Counted from the stretch's first letter, positions 26,302 to 36,184 are shown. The stretch: DNA of 64,000 bases from an archaeon (GCA_004212155.1 RXIG01000001.1:62001-126000), one strand, 5' to 3'. Translations and numbers: made by a program. The notes: generated by a model from the sequence alone, not told the origin.

Positions 26302-26886
26302 ATGCGTACGCCTCCCTCGTTTTCATCCCTCATTATAGAGCGTGATGGGGTCTATCCCGTATCTGAGGACACGCGCTTGCTCGCACGTTCTATTGACATA
26401 TCATCCGGCGAGCGGATGCTCGAGGTCGGATGCGGCACCGGCTATGTGTCACTTTGCGCGGCATCATGGGGTGCACTTGTCACTGGTGTTGACATCAGTG
26501 AGGATGCAGTGGAACTCTCGCGAGAGAACGCACGACGTAACGGAATGCATGCAACGTTTCATCAGGGCGATATGTTCGATGCCGTCTCCGGCAAGTTCGA
26601 TGTCATCGCATGCAATCCACCCTACCTCCCATCCGAATCGTTCAAGTCCACCGACTACGACCGGTGCTGGGACGGCGGTGCGGGTGGTCGGTCGTTCACA
26701 GACAGATTCATCGACGGGGTAGATCATGTGGTTGCCCCGGGTGGACGCATCTATTTGCTGCAGTCGTCGTTATGCGACCCGCATCGTAGCATTACACGGC
26801 TCATCGAACATGGGTACAATGTTACCATCACAGGATGTACAAAGCTCTTCTTCGAACAGCTGTGTGTGCTATGTGCCCACGAATGA
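26302..26886 (+). CDS. HemK2/Mtq2-type protein glutamine methyltransferase
   Basis: 194 residues, class I SAM fold. GVYPVSEDT (about 16-24) is the N-terminal signature of HemK2-like enzymes, MLEVGCGTGYVS is motif I, and CNPPYLPSE (about 110) is the NPPY motif that binds the target glutamine. The archaeal and eukaryotic members methylate the GGQ glutamine of release factor aRF1. The TATA box TTTTTTAAG (26271-26280) is about 26 nt before the ATG, so the mRNA is likely leaderless. Confidence 0.9.
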   Translation: MRTPPSFSSLIIERDGVYPVSEDTRLLARSIDISSGERMLEVGCGTGYVSLCAASWGALVTGVDISEDAVELSRENARRNGMHATFHQGDMFDAVSGKFDVIACNPPYLPSESFKSTDYDRCWDGGAGGRSFTDRFIDGVDHVVAPGGRIYLLQSSLCDPHRSITRLIEHGYNVTITGCTKLFFEQLCVLCAHE

Positions 26887-27122
26887 GCGTCACAGTATCC
26901 GTGCACAGACGTTCTACCCCCATACATGCCTTGTACAATAATCCGTGTGCATGAAATAATAGTATTATTCTATCTCAAAATAGATCAAGAAAATGGCATG
27001 ATTAATTATTACTCCGGCCTCGATGGAGCATTCCACCACTCGTATAAGCTGAGAATGATTATAAATTTCGTATAAGATATCTAATACTGAAAAAGAATGT
27101 TCGAGAGCGGGAGTTGAAAGAG
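26887..27122. other. AT-rich gap with inverted repeat and promoter of the radical SAM gene
   Basis: It contains a perfect inverted repeat AATAATA-G-TATTATT (26955-26969) and a TATA box TTATAAATT (27059-27067) about 56 nt before the next start codon. No coding region seen. Confidence 0.5.
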
Positions 27123-28073
27123 ATGGGCATTAAAGGTGTAGATCTCCTTGTATCTTTCACATGTAATTCCCATTGTATGCACTGCAGCTATAATTGTGGC
27201 ATCCGCAGGAAGGGTATCATGGACGCCTCCGACGGCAGATGCTACATACATGCATTATGTAAGCAACATGATATAGAGTGGCTCAGCGTAATTGGTGGTG
27301 AACCGCTCATGGTTCCAGACCTTACCAATGAGTTGATCAGATGTGCAAAGGAGAATGGAATACCTCATAGGGGGGTCATAACCAACGGATTTTGGGGACG
27401 AGAGGCAAAGGGGGCACAAAAAATACTCAAAGACCTCAAAGATGTTGGAATGAATCAGATAACATTTAGCGTTGATGCGTTCCACCAAGAACATATCCCA
27501 TTCTCCCATGTGAGAAATGCAATTATGGCTTCGACAGATATTGGATTTGATAAGGTGTGGGTCGATGGCTATTATTTGAAATATGAGGATTCAAGCAATC
27601 GTTTTGACAAGCAAACGAAGGCATTGCTGAATGAATTAAGGGGCACGGAAGGAATCGATATCAACACCTATCGCTTGAGGATGTGTGGAAGGGCAGTTGG
27701 CTTACAGGACCATTTTGATGACAAATCTGTTCCTCATGGCATCTGCACACCACCCTTCTGGATGGGAGGTGGCTTTGATAATCCCTCCACAATAGAGATA
27801 GACCACAGGGGAAATGTCACGCTTTGTCCAGGTATCTCAATAGGGAACGCAAAAGAAGACGAAATCACTGCCATTGTACAAACCTACGATGTATGCGAGC
27901 ACCCCATATTATCCATTATCAACGAAGAGGGACCCATTGGCTTGGCGAAGCTTGCCGATAATTTCGATCTCAGTCGTGGATTCGTCGATCATTGTCATCT
28001 TTGTTATGAGCTAAGAAAACACCTTCGACCTCTTTATCCACGTTACCTTACTCCAGCTGATGTCTATCAATGA
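27123..28073 (+). CDS. Radical SAM protein of unknown function
   Basis: 316 residues. The SAM cluster motif is CNSHCMHCSYNCG (Cys at about 14, 18 and 21, CxxxCxxC), followed by SVIGGEPLM, the glycine-rich element that binds SAM. Cysteines also occur at about 189, 210, 236 and, near the C-terminus, in CHLCYELRKHLRP, so a second cluster as in SPASM-type maturases is possible. The ATG at 27123 has GGGAG 9 nt upstream. The gene is clearly more AT-rich than its neighbours and stands alone with no precursor peptide seen beside it. Probably acquired by transfer; the substrate is unknown. Confidence 0.8.
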   Translation: MGIKGVDLLVSFTCNSHCMHCSYNCGIRRKGIMDASDGRCYIHALCKQHDIEWLSVIGGEPLMVPDLTNELIRCAKENGIPHRGVITNGFWGREAKGAQKILKDLKDVGMNQITFSVDAFHQEHIPFSHVRNAIMASTDIGFDKVWVDGYYLKYEDSSNRFDKQTKALLNELRGTEGIDINTYRLRMCGRAVGLQDHFDDKSVPHGICTPPFWMGGGFDNPSTIEIDHRGNVTLCPGISIGNAKEDEITAIVQTYDVCEHPILSIINEEGPIGLAKLADNFDLSRGFVDHCHLCYELRKHLRPLYPRYLTPADVYQ

Positions 28074-28193
28074 GCATGTCGTTTCATGCAATGATTTTAA
28101 TGTAGGGGGATACAAAAACAAAACATTTAAAGATTGACCATCGAAAGTGGTACATGTCTTACTTTTCCCATTTTTTTGGTCAGGTGAATGATT

Positions 28194-29468
28194 GTGAATG
28201 TTGGAGATAGGGTACGTATCACGCATGGGTCCAATGTGTATGAAGGCATATTGATGCCTCTTGAGGGGACCCTCAAGGAAACTTACGTTTCAGTGAAACT
28301 GGACAATGGTTATAACGTCGGGTTCAGCCGTGACGACGTCTCGATAGAGCTTCTGTCCAAGGGACGTTCGTTCAACGCGATCATGCCCGAAGTTGATATC
28401 CCCTACAACGAGGACTTGCCAGACGTTGCCATCCTCGGCACGGGAGGGACGGTGGCGTCCAAGATCGATTACATGACGGGAGCTGTCTATCCCGCATTCT
28501 CCCCTGAAGAGCTCATGCAGCTTGTCCCAGAGCTAGGAAGGATTGCCAACATCGAGGGCAAGGAGATCCTCTCCATCGTGAGCGAGGACATCACGTTCTC
28601 CGACTGGAAAGACATCGGCCGAGAGGTCGTACGGCAGTACGAGCGCGGGTGTGATGGCATCGTCGTTACCCACGGCACCGACACGTTGCACTTCACATCC
28701 TCGATGCTCTCGTTCATGCTGAAAAACATCCCTCATCCGCTCGTACTCGTCGGTGCGCAGCGTTCCTCGGACAGGCCCTCGTCGGATGCAGCCCTCAATC
28801 TCATATCTGCCGTGAACTTCGCAGGCACCGATTGCAGGGAGGTCACCGTTTGCATGCACGCCGACATGAACGACGACTACTGCTATGTCCACCGTGGCAC
28901 GCGCGTGAGGAAGTTCCATACTTCGCGAAGGGATGCGTTCGCAACGATCAATGGGCGGCCGCTTGCCAAGGTGCCGGGGTCTGGGCCCATCGAATATCTG
29001 TCTGCATATCGCAGGGATTCGAACTCCAAGGAAGACCTGTCGCTTGACACAGACCTCGAGGAACACGTTGCGCTCGTCAAGACGTATCCGACCTCTTCAG
29101 ACATCGTCGCGCACCTCGTTGACAAGGGATACCGCGGCATCATACTCGAGGGCAGCGGCCTTGGGCACACCCCCCATACGCTCCACGAGGAGATACGCAG
29201 GGGCGTGGAAGAGGGCGTCGTGTTCGGCATGACGAGCCAATGCGTCCATGGCCGTGTCAACATGAACGTTTATCGTGGTGGGCGCATCCTCAAGGAAATG
29301 GGCGTCATACCCCTGGGCGACATGCTTGCGGAGACCGCCTGGTGCAAGCTGAGCTGGGTGCTGGGACACGCTAACGATTATGAAGACGTGCGAAGCGAGA
29401 TGCTGCGCGATGTGGCAGGCGAGCTCGAATCCGTCTCGCGCATCGACGCATACAACGTTTGCAGGTGA
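28194..29468 (+). CDS. gatD: Glutamyl-tRNA(Gln) amidotransferase subunit D
   Basis: 424 residues. An N-terminal GatD-specific beta-barrel (about 1-70) precedes an L-asparaginase-like domain with LGTGGTVASK (catalytic Thr, about 82-90), THGTDT and a later EGSGLGHT. It releases ammonia from glutamine for the transamidation of Glu-tRNA(Gln) by GatE. I chose the GTG at 28194, 6 nt after AGGTGA; the ATG at 28188 abuts that site directly. gatE follows after 6 nt. The TATA box ACATTTAAAG is at about 28123-28132. Confidence 0.95.
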   Translation: MNVGDRVRITHGSNVYEGILMPLEGTLKETYVSVKLDNGYNVGFSRDDVSIELLSKGRSFNAIMPEVDIPYNEDLPDVAILGTGGTVASKIDYMTGAVYPAFSPEELMQLVPELGRIANIEGKEILSIVSEDITFSDWKDIGREVVRQYERGCDGIVVTHGTDTLHFTSSMLSFMLKNIPHPLVLVGAQRSSDRPSSDAALNLISAVNFAGTDCREVTVCMHADMNDDYCYVHRGTRVRKFHTSRRDAFATINGRPLAKVPGSGPIEYLSAYRRDSNSKEDLSLDTDLEEHVALVKTYPTSSDIVAHLVDKGYRGIILEGSGLGHTPHTLHEEIRRGVEEGVVFGMTSQCVHGRVNMNVYRGGRILKEMGVIPLGDMLAETAWCKLSWVLGHANDYEDVRSEMLRDVAGELESVSRIDAYNVCR

Positions 29469-29474
29469 CCACTG

Positions 29475-31328
29475 ATGGACTACGATTCTATAGGACTGAG
29501 GGTCGGGCTCGAGATACACGCACAGCTCGATACGGGCAAGCTGTTTTGCAGGTGCCCCTCCGTGCTTTCCGACTCGCAAAACTTTGGATTCAAGCGCCAG
29601 CTGCGCCCTACTATGAGCGAGCTGGGGGAGATCGACCCTGCCGCCAAGGAGGAGTTCACGAAGGGAATGATGAATCTCTACAAGGCCTCCACCGACGGGA
29701 ACTGCCTCGTCTACTCAGACGAGGAGCCGCCTCACGACCCCGATGATGACGCGGTCAAAACCCTGCTCCAGATATCACTTATGCTCAACGCCGACATCGT
29801 CGATGTCATCCACTTCATGCGCAAGATCGTCATCGACGGCTCGAACGTGAGCGGATTCCAACGCACGGCGATGGTCGCGCTCAACGGGGAGGCGTACTCC
29901 CAGTTCGGCAATGTGCTGATCCCCACCATATGTCTCGAGGAGGATGCGGCACGCCTCATCGAGATGGCAGGCAAGACGAAGATCTGGAACATCGACAGGC
30001 TGGGCACGCCGCTTGTCGAGATCGCAACAGACCCGTCCATGCACCATCCTCAGCAGACGCGCGACATCGCGCTCTATCTCGGCCAGGTCATGAAGGCAAC
30101 GGGGAGGCTCAAGCGTGGCATAGGCACCATACGCCAGGATGTCAACATTTCGATCGAGCGGGGAGCGCGGGTGGAGATCAAGGGTGTCCAGGAACTCAAT
30201 ATGATCTCTGAGTACGTTCATAACGAGTGCCTACGGCAACTCGCACTGCTCGACATAGCCAGTAAACTCAAGGAGCGGGGAATTAGGACCTGCGACCCCG
30301 CCATCAAGGACCTCTCATCGATCTTCGAGGACACCGCGTGCAAGATCATCAAGGGCAACGTCTTCGGGATACTGCTCGAGGGATTTGCAGGGCTCATCGG
30401 CATGGAGGTCCAACCGGGCAGGCGATTCGGGACCGAGCTTGCCGATTACGCCAAGAAGTATGTGCGGGGCATATTTCACAGCGACGAGCTTCCCGCCTAT
30501 GGCATCAGCGCAGAGGAGGTAAAAGCGGTCCGCGCTTCGCTTGGAGGGGGCGACGATGACGCGTTCGTGCTCGTTGCAGCAGAGCAGCCAACGGCCTCGC
30601 GTGCGCTCGAGGAGGTCATACGCCGCTCGCGCCTGGCTATCGAGGGGGTCCCCCATGAGACGAGGAGACCCATGCCCGACGGCACCTCCCAGTACATGCG
30701 TCCGCTTCCCGGCAAGAGCCGCATGTATCCCGAGACCGACATTTATCCTATCGTCGTCGAGGACGAGATGCTCGAGCGGCTGCGCTCAACGCTTCCGGAA
30801 CTTCCTGCCGAACGTATCGATCGCCTGTGTGAGAATTACGGCATCGCAGAGGACAACGCACGAAAGATACTCGAGTGGGACGTCGAAGAGGCGTTTATCG
30901 AATCGCAGGAGCAACACGGGATGAACCCAGGGCAGTTCCTTCGCCTCATGGAGACGCTCACGATGCTCAAAAAGGAGGGATTCACACATCCAAGCGACGA
31001 GGAAGCTCTGATCGCCTCGTTCATGGGGGCGCATGAGGACATACCGCTTGAGAGCTATGAGGCTGTGCTGCGCCAAATGATCTCAACATCGGCCGACGCC
31101 AGGGAGGCCGCGCGTGCCCTCGGCATCGAGCGTGCTTCGAGCGATGAACTGCGCGACGTTGTGGCTTCAATCGCCGAGGACAATGCACAGCTCATCGAAC
31201 AACGTGGCGATGGGGCGTTCAAGCCGCTCATGGGAAAGGCCATGGCGGCGCTGAAGGGCAAGGGCGACGGCAGTCAGATAAGTGCGCTCCTCAAGGAAGA
31301 GATTGAGCGAAGGAAGAACACGAAATGA
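29475..31328 (+). CDS. gatE: Glutamyl-tRNA(Gln) amidotransferase subunit E
   Basis: 617 residues. The N-terminus GLRVGLEIHAQLDTGKLFCRCP is the GatB/GatE cradle signature. An AspRS-like insertion specific to GatE lies in the middle and the YqeY-like tail domain at the C-terminus. It phosphorylates Glu-tRNA(Gln) and transfers ammonia channelled from GatD. AGGTGA lies 7-8 nt before the ATG, inside the gatD stop region. Confidence 0.95.
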   Translation: MDYDSIGLRVGLEIHAQLDTGKLFCRCPSVLSDSQNFGFKRQLRPTMSELGEIDPAAKEEFTKGMMNLYKASTDGNCLVYSDEEPPHDPDDDAVKTLLQISLMLNADIVDVIHFMRKIVIDGSNVSGFQRTAMVALNGEAYSQFGNVLIPTICLEEDAARLIEMAGKTKIWNIDRLGTPLVEIATDPSMHHPQQTRDIALYLGQVMKATGRLKRGIGTIRQDVNISIERGARVEIKGVQELNMISEYVHNECLRQLALLDIASKLKERGIRTCDPAIKDLSSIFEDTACKIIKGNVFGILLEGFAGLIGMEVQPGRRFGTELADYAKKYVRGIFHSDELPAYGISAEEVKAVRASLGGGDDDAFVLVAAEQPTASRALEEVIRRSRLAIEGVPHETRRPMPDGTSQYMRPLPGKSRMYPETDIYPIVVEDEMLERLRSTLPELPAERIDRLCENYGIAEDNARKILEWDVEEAFIESQEQHGMNPGQFLRLMETLTMLKKEGFTHPSDEEALIASFMGAHEDIPLESYEAVLRQMISTSADAREAARALGIERASSDELRDVVASIAEDNAQLIEQRGDGAFKPLMGKAMAALKGKGDGSQISALLKEEIERRKNTK

Positions 31329-31414
31329 TACCGATAATGCTTTATACAATAAGATATATAAAGGAAAAGAAGACTTATTCATAAAGGTAGCGTTTTATGA
31401 AAAGGTGTTATTAG

Positions 31415-31555
31415 ATGAAAAATATTACATTCAAAAACATCCCTGATGAGCTTTACTTCAAGGCCATCGAAGTGAAGGGAAAGCTACGAGCGAAGAACTG
31501 GCAAGAGTTCCTTGAGAAGTTGATTGAAGAGATGGAGAACGAGAAGGTGAAATAA
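31415..31555 (+). CDS. Small ribbon-helix-helix-like protein
   Basis: 46 residues: a short strand-like N-terminus (ITFKNIPDELYFKAIEVK) followed by an amphipathic charged helix (NWQEFLEKLIEEMENEK). The pattern fits a ribbon-helix-helix DNA-binding domain or a related antitoxin-like dimer. AAGGTG lies 8 nt before the ATG. Its TAA is followed with no gap by the ATG of the 1089-residue surface protein, so translation is coupled. It may regulate its own operon; the fold is inferred from a short sequence. Confidence 0.6.
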   Translation: MKNITFKNIPDELYFKAIEVKGKLRAKNWQEFLEKLIEEMENEKVK

Positions 31556-34500
31556 ATGGACACAAGACGTCTTTTTCGCATTTTTCTGTTCTTCGTGCTC
31601 GTCGGTTCGTTAGGCGTTGCCATGTTCACTGTAGCGCCCGTTGCTGCCGATATTACCGTTGATGCCGTCTCACTGCAGAACGGCGACATCGAGATCTCAT
31701 GGGGATCGGTGAGCGGGGCTGCTACGTATGATATCTATCGCAGCTCTACGAACTCCCAGCCCGGGACTGCTTCAAAGACCGTGACAGCACCCACCACGTC
31801 TGTTACGTTCACGATACCTGAAGATGGCCTCGTTTCTGGGCAGACATGGTACTTCTGGGTCGAGGCATATGACAATACGGACACACTCATTGAGGGTACG
31901 ACCTCCCCGGGAACGGCCATATGCGATGCTGAGGGTCCTCAAACCCCATCGTTGAGCTCTCCAGCGGACGGAAGCTACGTAATCGTGAATCCTCCAACCC
32001 TCACTTGGAGCTCTGTTCAGGATGAACCGCAAGGTGAGGACAATACGGGCATCGATTCATACACACTGCAGTACTCGACCTCATCGACGTTCACGCCCAG
32101 CAACACGACGACTGTTTCCGACATCTCATCAACATCCTACACATTTTCGTTCTCGCTTGCGAACAACACGTATTACTGGCGTGTGAAGGCGGTGGACAAC
32201 GCGGGAAATGAGGGAAACTGGTCGAGTGCTCGCTCGTTCACGATCAATCTTGAATCACCGACACTCCTGAGTCCCGCCAACGGAGCATCGTTTAACAGCG
32301 ATGACATCCCCTTAACGTTCTCATGGAGCGAGGTATCGGGCGCATACGGGTATCTGCTCGAGATCGATGACCAGCAACCTATCAGCTCGAGTCCCATTTA
32401 CTCGCAAGTGGTGTCTGGTGAGAGCACGACATCGTTTGAGGTCCCTGTCTCGTTCACTGACAACACATATTACTGGCGCGTGTCCGCGGTGGACAGCGAG
32501 GACAATACCACCGGTGTCTACTCGTCCGTCCGAAGCTTCTCGGTCGACTCCACGCCTCCGGGAACCCCATCACTTACCTCTCCTGCCAACAACGCTACCA
32601 TCGGCGATACGTCGCCCACCTTTTCTTGGCAGTCGGTAAGCGATGCAGAATCGTACAAGATCGAGATAGCGACAGCATCAGACCTTGACGTCGATGGTTC
32701 CTTTGTCGGCGCAAACGTCGTTTACACATATCCCACATCCGGCCAGCTCACATCGACGACCCACTCGATCGGGACAGACCTTGATGACGGGGAGGAGTAC
32801 TACTGGCATGTAGTGGCATTCGATGCCGCAGGCAATGAAGGCGACTGGTCTTCAATACGTTCATTCGAGATCGATACCTCTCTTCCTACGGCTCCGACCC
32901 TCAACTCCCCTGGTAACGGGACAACTCTAGAAGACACTACGCCTACGTTTTCATGGAGTTCTGTTAGTGGTGCTTCAGAATACACGCTGCAATACTCGAC
33001 ATCAAATTCTTTTACTTCATCAACAACAGTTGAAGAAACGGTAACTGGTACCTCATATACCGTTCCCTCAGATTCTGAACTGTCTGAAGACACATATTAT
33101 TGGCGTGTGAAGGCTAATAATACAGGGTCTTGGTCGGACGTATGGTCTTTTACTATTGACATTCCCGCACAGCAGGTCAACTTCCAGGTGCGAGTCCTTG
33201 CGGGCGCCACGGGAAGTGCGGTTGACAATGCGACAGTATCGCTTGTCCAAGGCCCGAACACCATTGACACCGAACAGACCAACTCGTCGGGAAACGCGAC
33301 GCTTAGCTCCGAGACCGGCACCTATACGCTGCAGGTCACGAAGAGCAGCTGGGACTCTGGCGATGGCACGGCATATTCGCGCACGCTCCAGGTGACCGCC
33401 AACATGGACCCTGTACAGGTGCTACTCTATACGGAGGGCAGGGACCTCATCGTCGCTCGCGTGAAGTACAATGACAACTTCTCATCAACACCTCAGTCGA
33501 TAGTCATCTACCGCAACGATACAACATACCAGACGGTCACTTTACCTCGCGTGCCACCAGGTATCATGCCGCAGAATCTCCGGACTGCACAGACCAATCT
33601 CGTCATCGAGGTACCCACATCTGGTACGTATTCAATCGCATCGTCTGAATACACGTCGCAGCGGGTTTCGGTGACGAATCTCTCCCAGTCGCTTGCAGAC
33701 GCATACAACAACGTCATCACGCTTGACATCACGTCCTCCCTTAGCGGGGTCGTCGTCGACGACGCCGACGAGATCATCACAGGGGCAAGCGTCATGCTGA
33801 TCCGTTCAGATGACGAAAGCGTCATCGGGGCAAAGGAGACATCGGCCATAGGATTCACTTTTGACAACATCCTTCCCGGATCGTACTACCTGCGCATACA
33901 AAAGGAAGGATACGGGGATGTGACGACCGACCCTGTCGAGATCGGCGCCAACGAGGACAGGAACATTGGCATGATACCGCTCACGCAACCCAAGGGGACG
34001 CTCAATATCGTTGTACGGACGACTGACGGCCAACCGGTCGAGGATGTCACGGTAACGATCGTTGACAATCAGGACAACGAGGTGTTCTCTCAGATGGCCG
34101 CCCAGGGCATCGTGGGGACACAGCTTCCGGGCGGGACGTATACGGTATCAGCCTCTGCAGAGGGTTACGAGCTCGAAGAAGAGGTCACCACCACGGTGAC
34201 GGCAGGCGAGACGACCCCTGTGACATTGCTTATGACCGTTGAAGAGACGCCACCGGAGACGGGAAGCATCCAGATATCGCTTTCCGATGACGAGGGTAAT
34301 CCCATACAGCTCGTTGAGGTCTTTATCGACGGCGAGAAGGTGGGTGTGACCAATCAGGACGGCATACTCCTCATCGAGGACCTCGAGTCCAAGACATATC
34401 AGATAACGTTGAAAAAGGAGGGGTTCAAGGAGGTCACCGTCAGCCAGGATGTCACGGCGGGCGAGACGAACACCGTGTCGAAGACAATGACGGTCAAAGA

Positions 34501-34825
34501 GACGGCCGACACATCTTCCAGGCTGAAGTGGATACTTGGAGCGATTGCCCTGATCATACTCTTCGCCATCATACTCTATGCCTACACGCACAGGCAGAAG
34601 GGATCCGAGGAAGAGGAGGAATACGGCACCGCCGCCCCCATCCAGGGCGGTTCAGGAGAAGGCGGTGAACGCAAGGTCTCGCCACGCGTGCCGCGCCAGG
34701 GCGAATCACGAAAACCTGAACGAGGTGGCATACCCCAATCCTCAACGTCCAAGGAAATGGGATTCGGAAAAACAGGGGGCGCCAAGGGCGGTCTTCCCTC
34801 ACAAAGGCGACTTGAAGGGGACTAA
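31556..34825 (+). CDS. Large surface protein with fibronectin type III and carboxypeptidase-regulatory-like repeats
   Basis: 1089 residues. A signal peptide (about 1-31, ending APVAA) is followed by about five fibronectin type III domains (about 32-535), each with the YYWRV or similar motif and inter-domain SPANG-type linkers. Next come four beta-sandwich domains of carboxypeptidase-regulatory/PEGA type (about 540-975), one membrane span (about 988-1010) and a cytoplasmic Gly/Arg/Pro-rich tail of about 78 residues. Many NxT/NxS sites suggest N-glycosylation. It is anchored by its C-terminus and probably mediates adhesion or scaffolding. Ribosome site AAGGTG lies in the end of the upstream small gene. 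Confidence 0.85.
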   Translation: MDTRRLFRIFLFFVLVGSLGVAMFTVAPVAADITVDAVSLQNGDIEISWGSVSGAATYDIYRSSTNSQPGTASKTVTAPTTSVTFTIPEDGLVSGQTWYFWVEAYDNTDTLIEGTTSPGTAICDAEGPQTPSLSSPADGSYVIVNPPTLTWSSVQDEPQGEDNTGIDSYTLQYSTSSTFTPSNTTTVSDISSTSYTFSFSLANNTYYWRVKAVDNAGNEGNWSSARSFTINLESPTLLSPANGASFNSDDIPLTFSWSEVSGAYGYLLEIDDQQPISSSPIYSQVVSGESTTSFEVPVSFTDNTYYWRVSAVDSEDNTTGVYSSVRSFSVDSTPPGTPSLTSPANNATIGDTSPTFSWQSVSDAESYKIEIATASDLDVDGSFVGANVVYTYPTSGQLTSTTHSIGTDLDDGEEYYWHVVAFDAAGNEGDWSSIRSFEIDTSLPTAPTLNSPGNGTTLEDTTPTFSWSSVSGASEYTLQYSTSNSFTSSTTVEETVTGTSYTVPSDSELSEDTYYWRVKANNTGSWSDVWSFTIDIPAQQVNFQVRVLAGATGSAVDNATVSLVQGPNTIDTEQTNSSGNATLSSETGTYTLQVTKSSWDSGDGTAYSRTLQVTANMDPVQVLLYTEGRDLIVARVKYNDNFSSTPQSIVIYRNDTTYQTVTLPRVPPGIMPQNLRTAQTNLVIEVPTSGTYSIASSEYTSQRVSVTNLSQSLADAYNNVITLDITSSLSGVVVDDADEIITGASVMLIRSDDESVIGAKETSAIGFTFDNILPGSYYLRIQKEGYGDVTTDPVEIGANEDRNIGMIPLTQPKGTLNIVVRTTDGQPVEDVTVTIVDNQDNEVFSQMAAQGIVGTQLPGGTYTVSASAEGYELEEEVTTTVTAGETTPVTLLMTVEETPPETGSIQISLSDDEGNPIQLVEVFIDGEKVGVTNQDGILLIEDLESKTYQITLKKEGFKEVTVSQDVTAGETNTVSKTMTVKETADTSSRLKWILGAIALIILFAIILYAYTHRQKGSEEEEEYGTAAPIQGGSGEGGERKVSPRVPRQGESRKPERGGIPQSSTSKEMGFGKTGGAKGGLPSQRRLEGD

Positions 34826-35038
34826 TCCCCTTTCTTTTTCATTTGTTCTTTGTACAATCCCACGAGAAATTGATAGATTTTTCGTGTTATCTTTTTAGCG
34901 GTGGTTTGAAAATCATAACCATATCTGCCACCTGTTCGTTTATCATCTGGACAGTATATGACCCATATGAAAGGCGTCTGTGTATACGGACCATAGTTCA
35001 CTTTTTACCAAATGGTCATCTACACTCTCGTAAGGTGG
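34826..35038. other. Intergenic region between convergent genes
   Basis: It begins with a pyrimidine/T-rich stretch (34829-34850) that could terminate the surface-protein transcript. I see nothing else. Confidence 0.35.
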
Positions 35039-36136
35039 CTACTTCTTCTCCTTGAGTTCATGCTGGAACATGTGCAGGGTGCGTGTTGGGAAAGCGAATT
35101 CGATGCCTTCATTGTTAAGCTCCTCATAGATGCGCTGGACGGCCTCGCGCTCCTTGTCCCAGCGAGTGGTGAAGTCGCTCACCCAGAACGTGCCACGGAA
35201 TGAGAGATAGTAGTCGGCAAGCTCGAGGAAGTCGACAGTCGGTTCGGGGTCCTGAAGGATGCCGTCCATCGATGCGAGGGCACGTTTTGCGACCTCCTTT
35301 GTCTTTTCCACATTGCTTCCGTAGATGACGCCGAAGGGTATCACGCCGCGTTCCATGTATATTGGCTGTGCATAGTTGATGATCTTGGCCTTTGCCATGT
35401 TGCTGTTGGGAATGATGATGATATTGCCATCATAGGTCTGGACACGTGTGGAGCGCATGGTAATCTCATGAACGATGCCCACCTCTCCCGTATCGAGCCG
35501 TATCTTGTCGCCCACCTTGTAGGTCGTATCGAGGATGAGCATCACGCCGGAGAAGAGATCGCTGAGGCTGTCCTGCATGGCGAGGCCTATGGCGATACCG
35601 GCGATACCAAGTCCTGCAAGGAACGGTGCGATCTGTATGCCCCATACGCTGAGGATGACGATGACGGCAACGGCGGCGATGAATACCATCGATAACTTTC
35701 GGATAAGCGGAAAGACCGTATCCTTGTACTTGGAACGCGTCCTTCGCTTCCACATCCTCCCCCACGCCTCTATGATGATGTCTGATATCTTGATGAGTAT
35801 GTAGGCAAAGACGATGATAAGAATTGAGCTCAGTACGTTTTGCATGTCCTGAACGACTCCGCCCTTCCATCCCAGCGCAGTGATTACCGACTTCATGCCG
35901 ATAAGCACGACGAAGTAGATGACCGGAGTGCGCGTCTCATCGATGATCTTGGCATCAGTGTTTGCGGGAGATCGGCGGTAAATGAGGTGGAGAACGATCT
36001 TGTATGCGTAGGATATCGCGAAGGCGAGTCCCAAGAACACGATAAAAAGCACGATGGCGAACACATAGTCGTTGCCAAAGTATGGACTCAACATCTGGAG
36101 TATTTCACGTAATGGTCTATCGATATTGATGTCCAT
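35039..36136 (-). CDS. MscS-family mechanosensitive channel
   Basis: 365 residues. Three to four N-terminal spans precede the pore helix with GLGIAGIAIGLAMQDSLSDL (about 175-194), then the MscS beta domain (DTTYKVGDKIRLD...GIVHEITMRSTRVQTYDG) and the alpha/beta C-terminal domain. It releases solutes during osmotic downshock. A TATA box (minus strand TTATATAAATA, 36159-36169) lies upstream and GGGAGG is 13 nt before the ATG, a rather long spacing. Confidence 0.93.
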   Translation of the reverse strand: MDINIDRPLREILQMLSPYFGNDYVFAIVLFIVFLGLAFAISYAYKIVLHLIYRRSPANTDAKIIDETRTPVIYFVVLIGMKSVITALGWKGGVVQDMQNVLSSILIIVFAYILIKISDIIIEAWGRMWKRRTRSKYKDTVFPLIRKLSMVFIAAVAVIVILSVWGIQIAPFLAGLGIAGIAIGLAMQDSLSDLFSGVMLILDTTYKVGDKIRLDTGEVGIVHEITMRSTRVQTYDGNIIIIPNSNMAKAKIINYAQPIYMERGVIPFGVIYGSNVEKTKEVAKRALASMDGILQDPEPTVDFLELADYYLSFRGTFWVSDFTTRWDKEREAVQRIYEELNNEGIEFAFPTRTLHMFQHELKEKK

Positions 36137-36184
36137 AAATAGATGTAATCCTCCCGTATTTATATAATTTCTCTAATATGGGGG

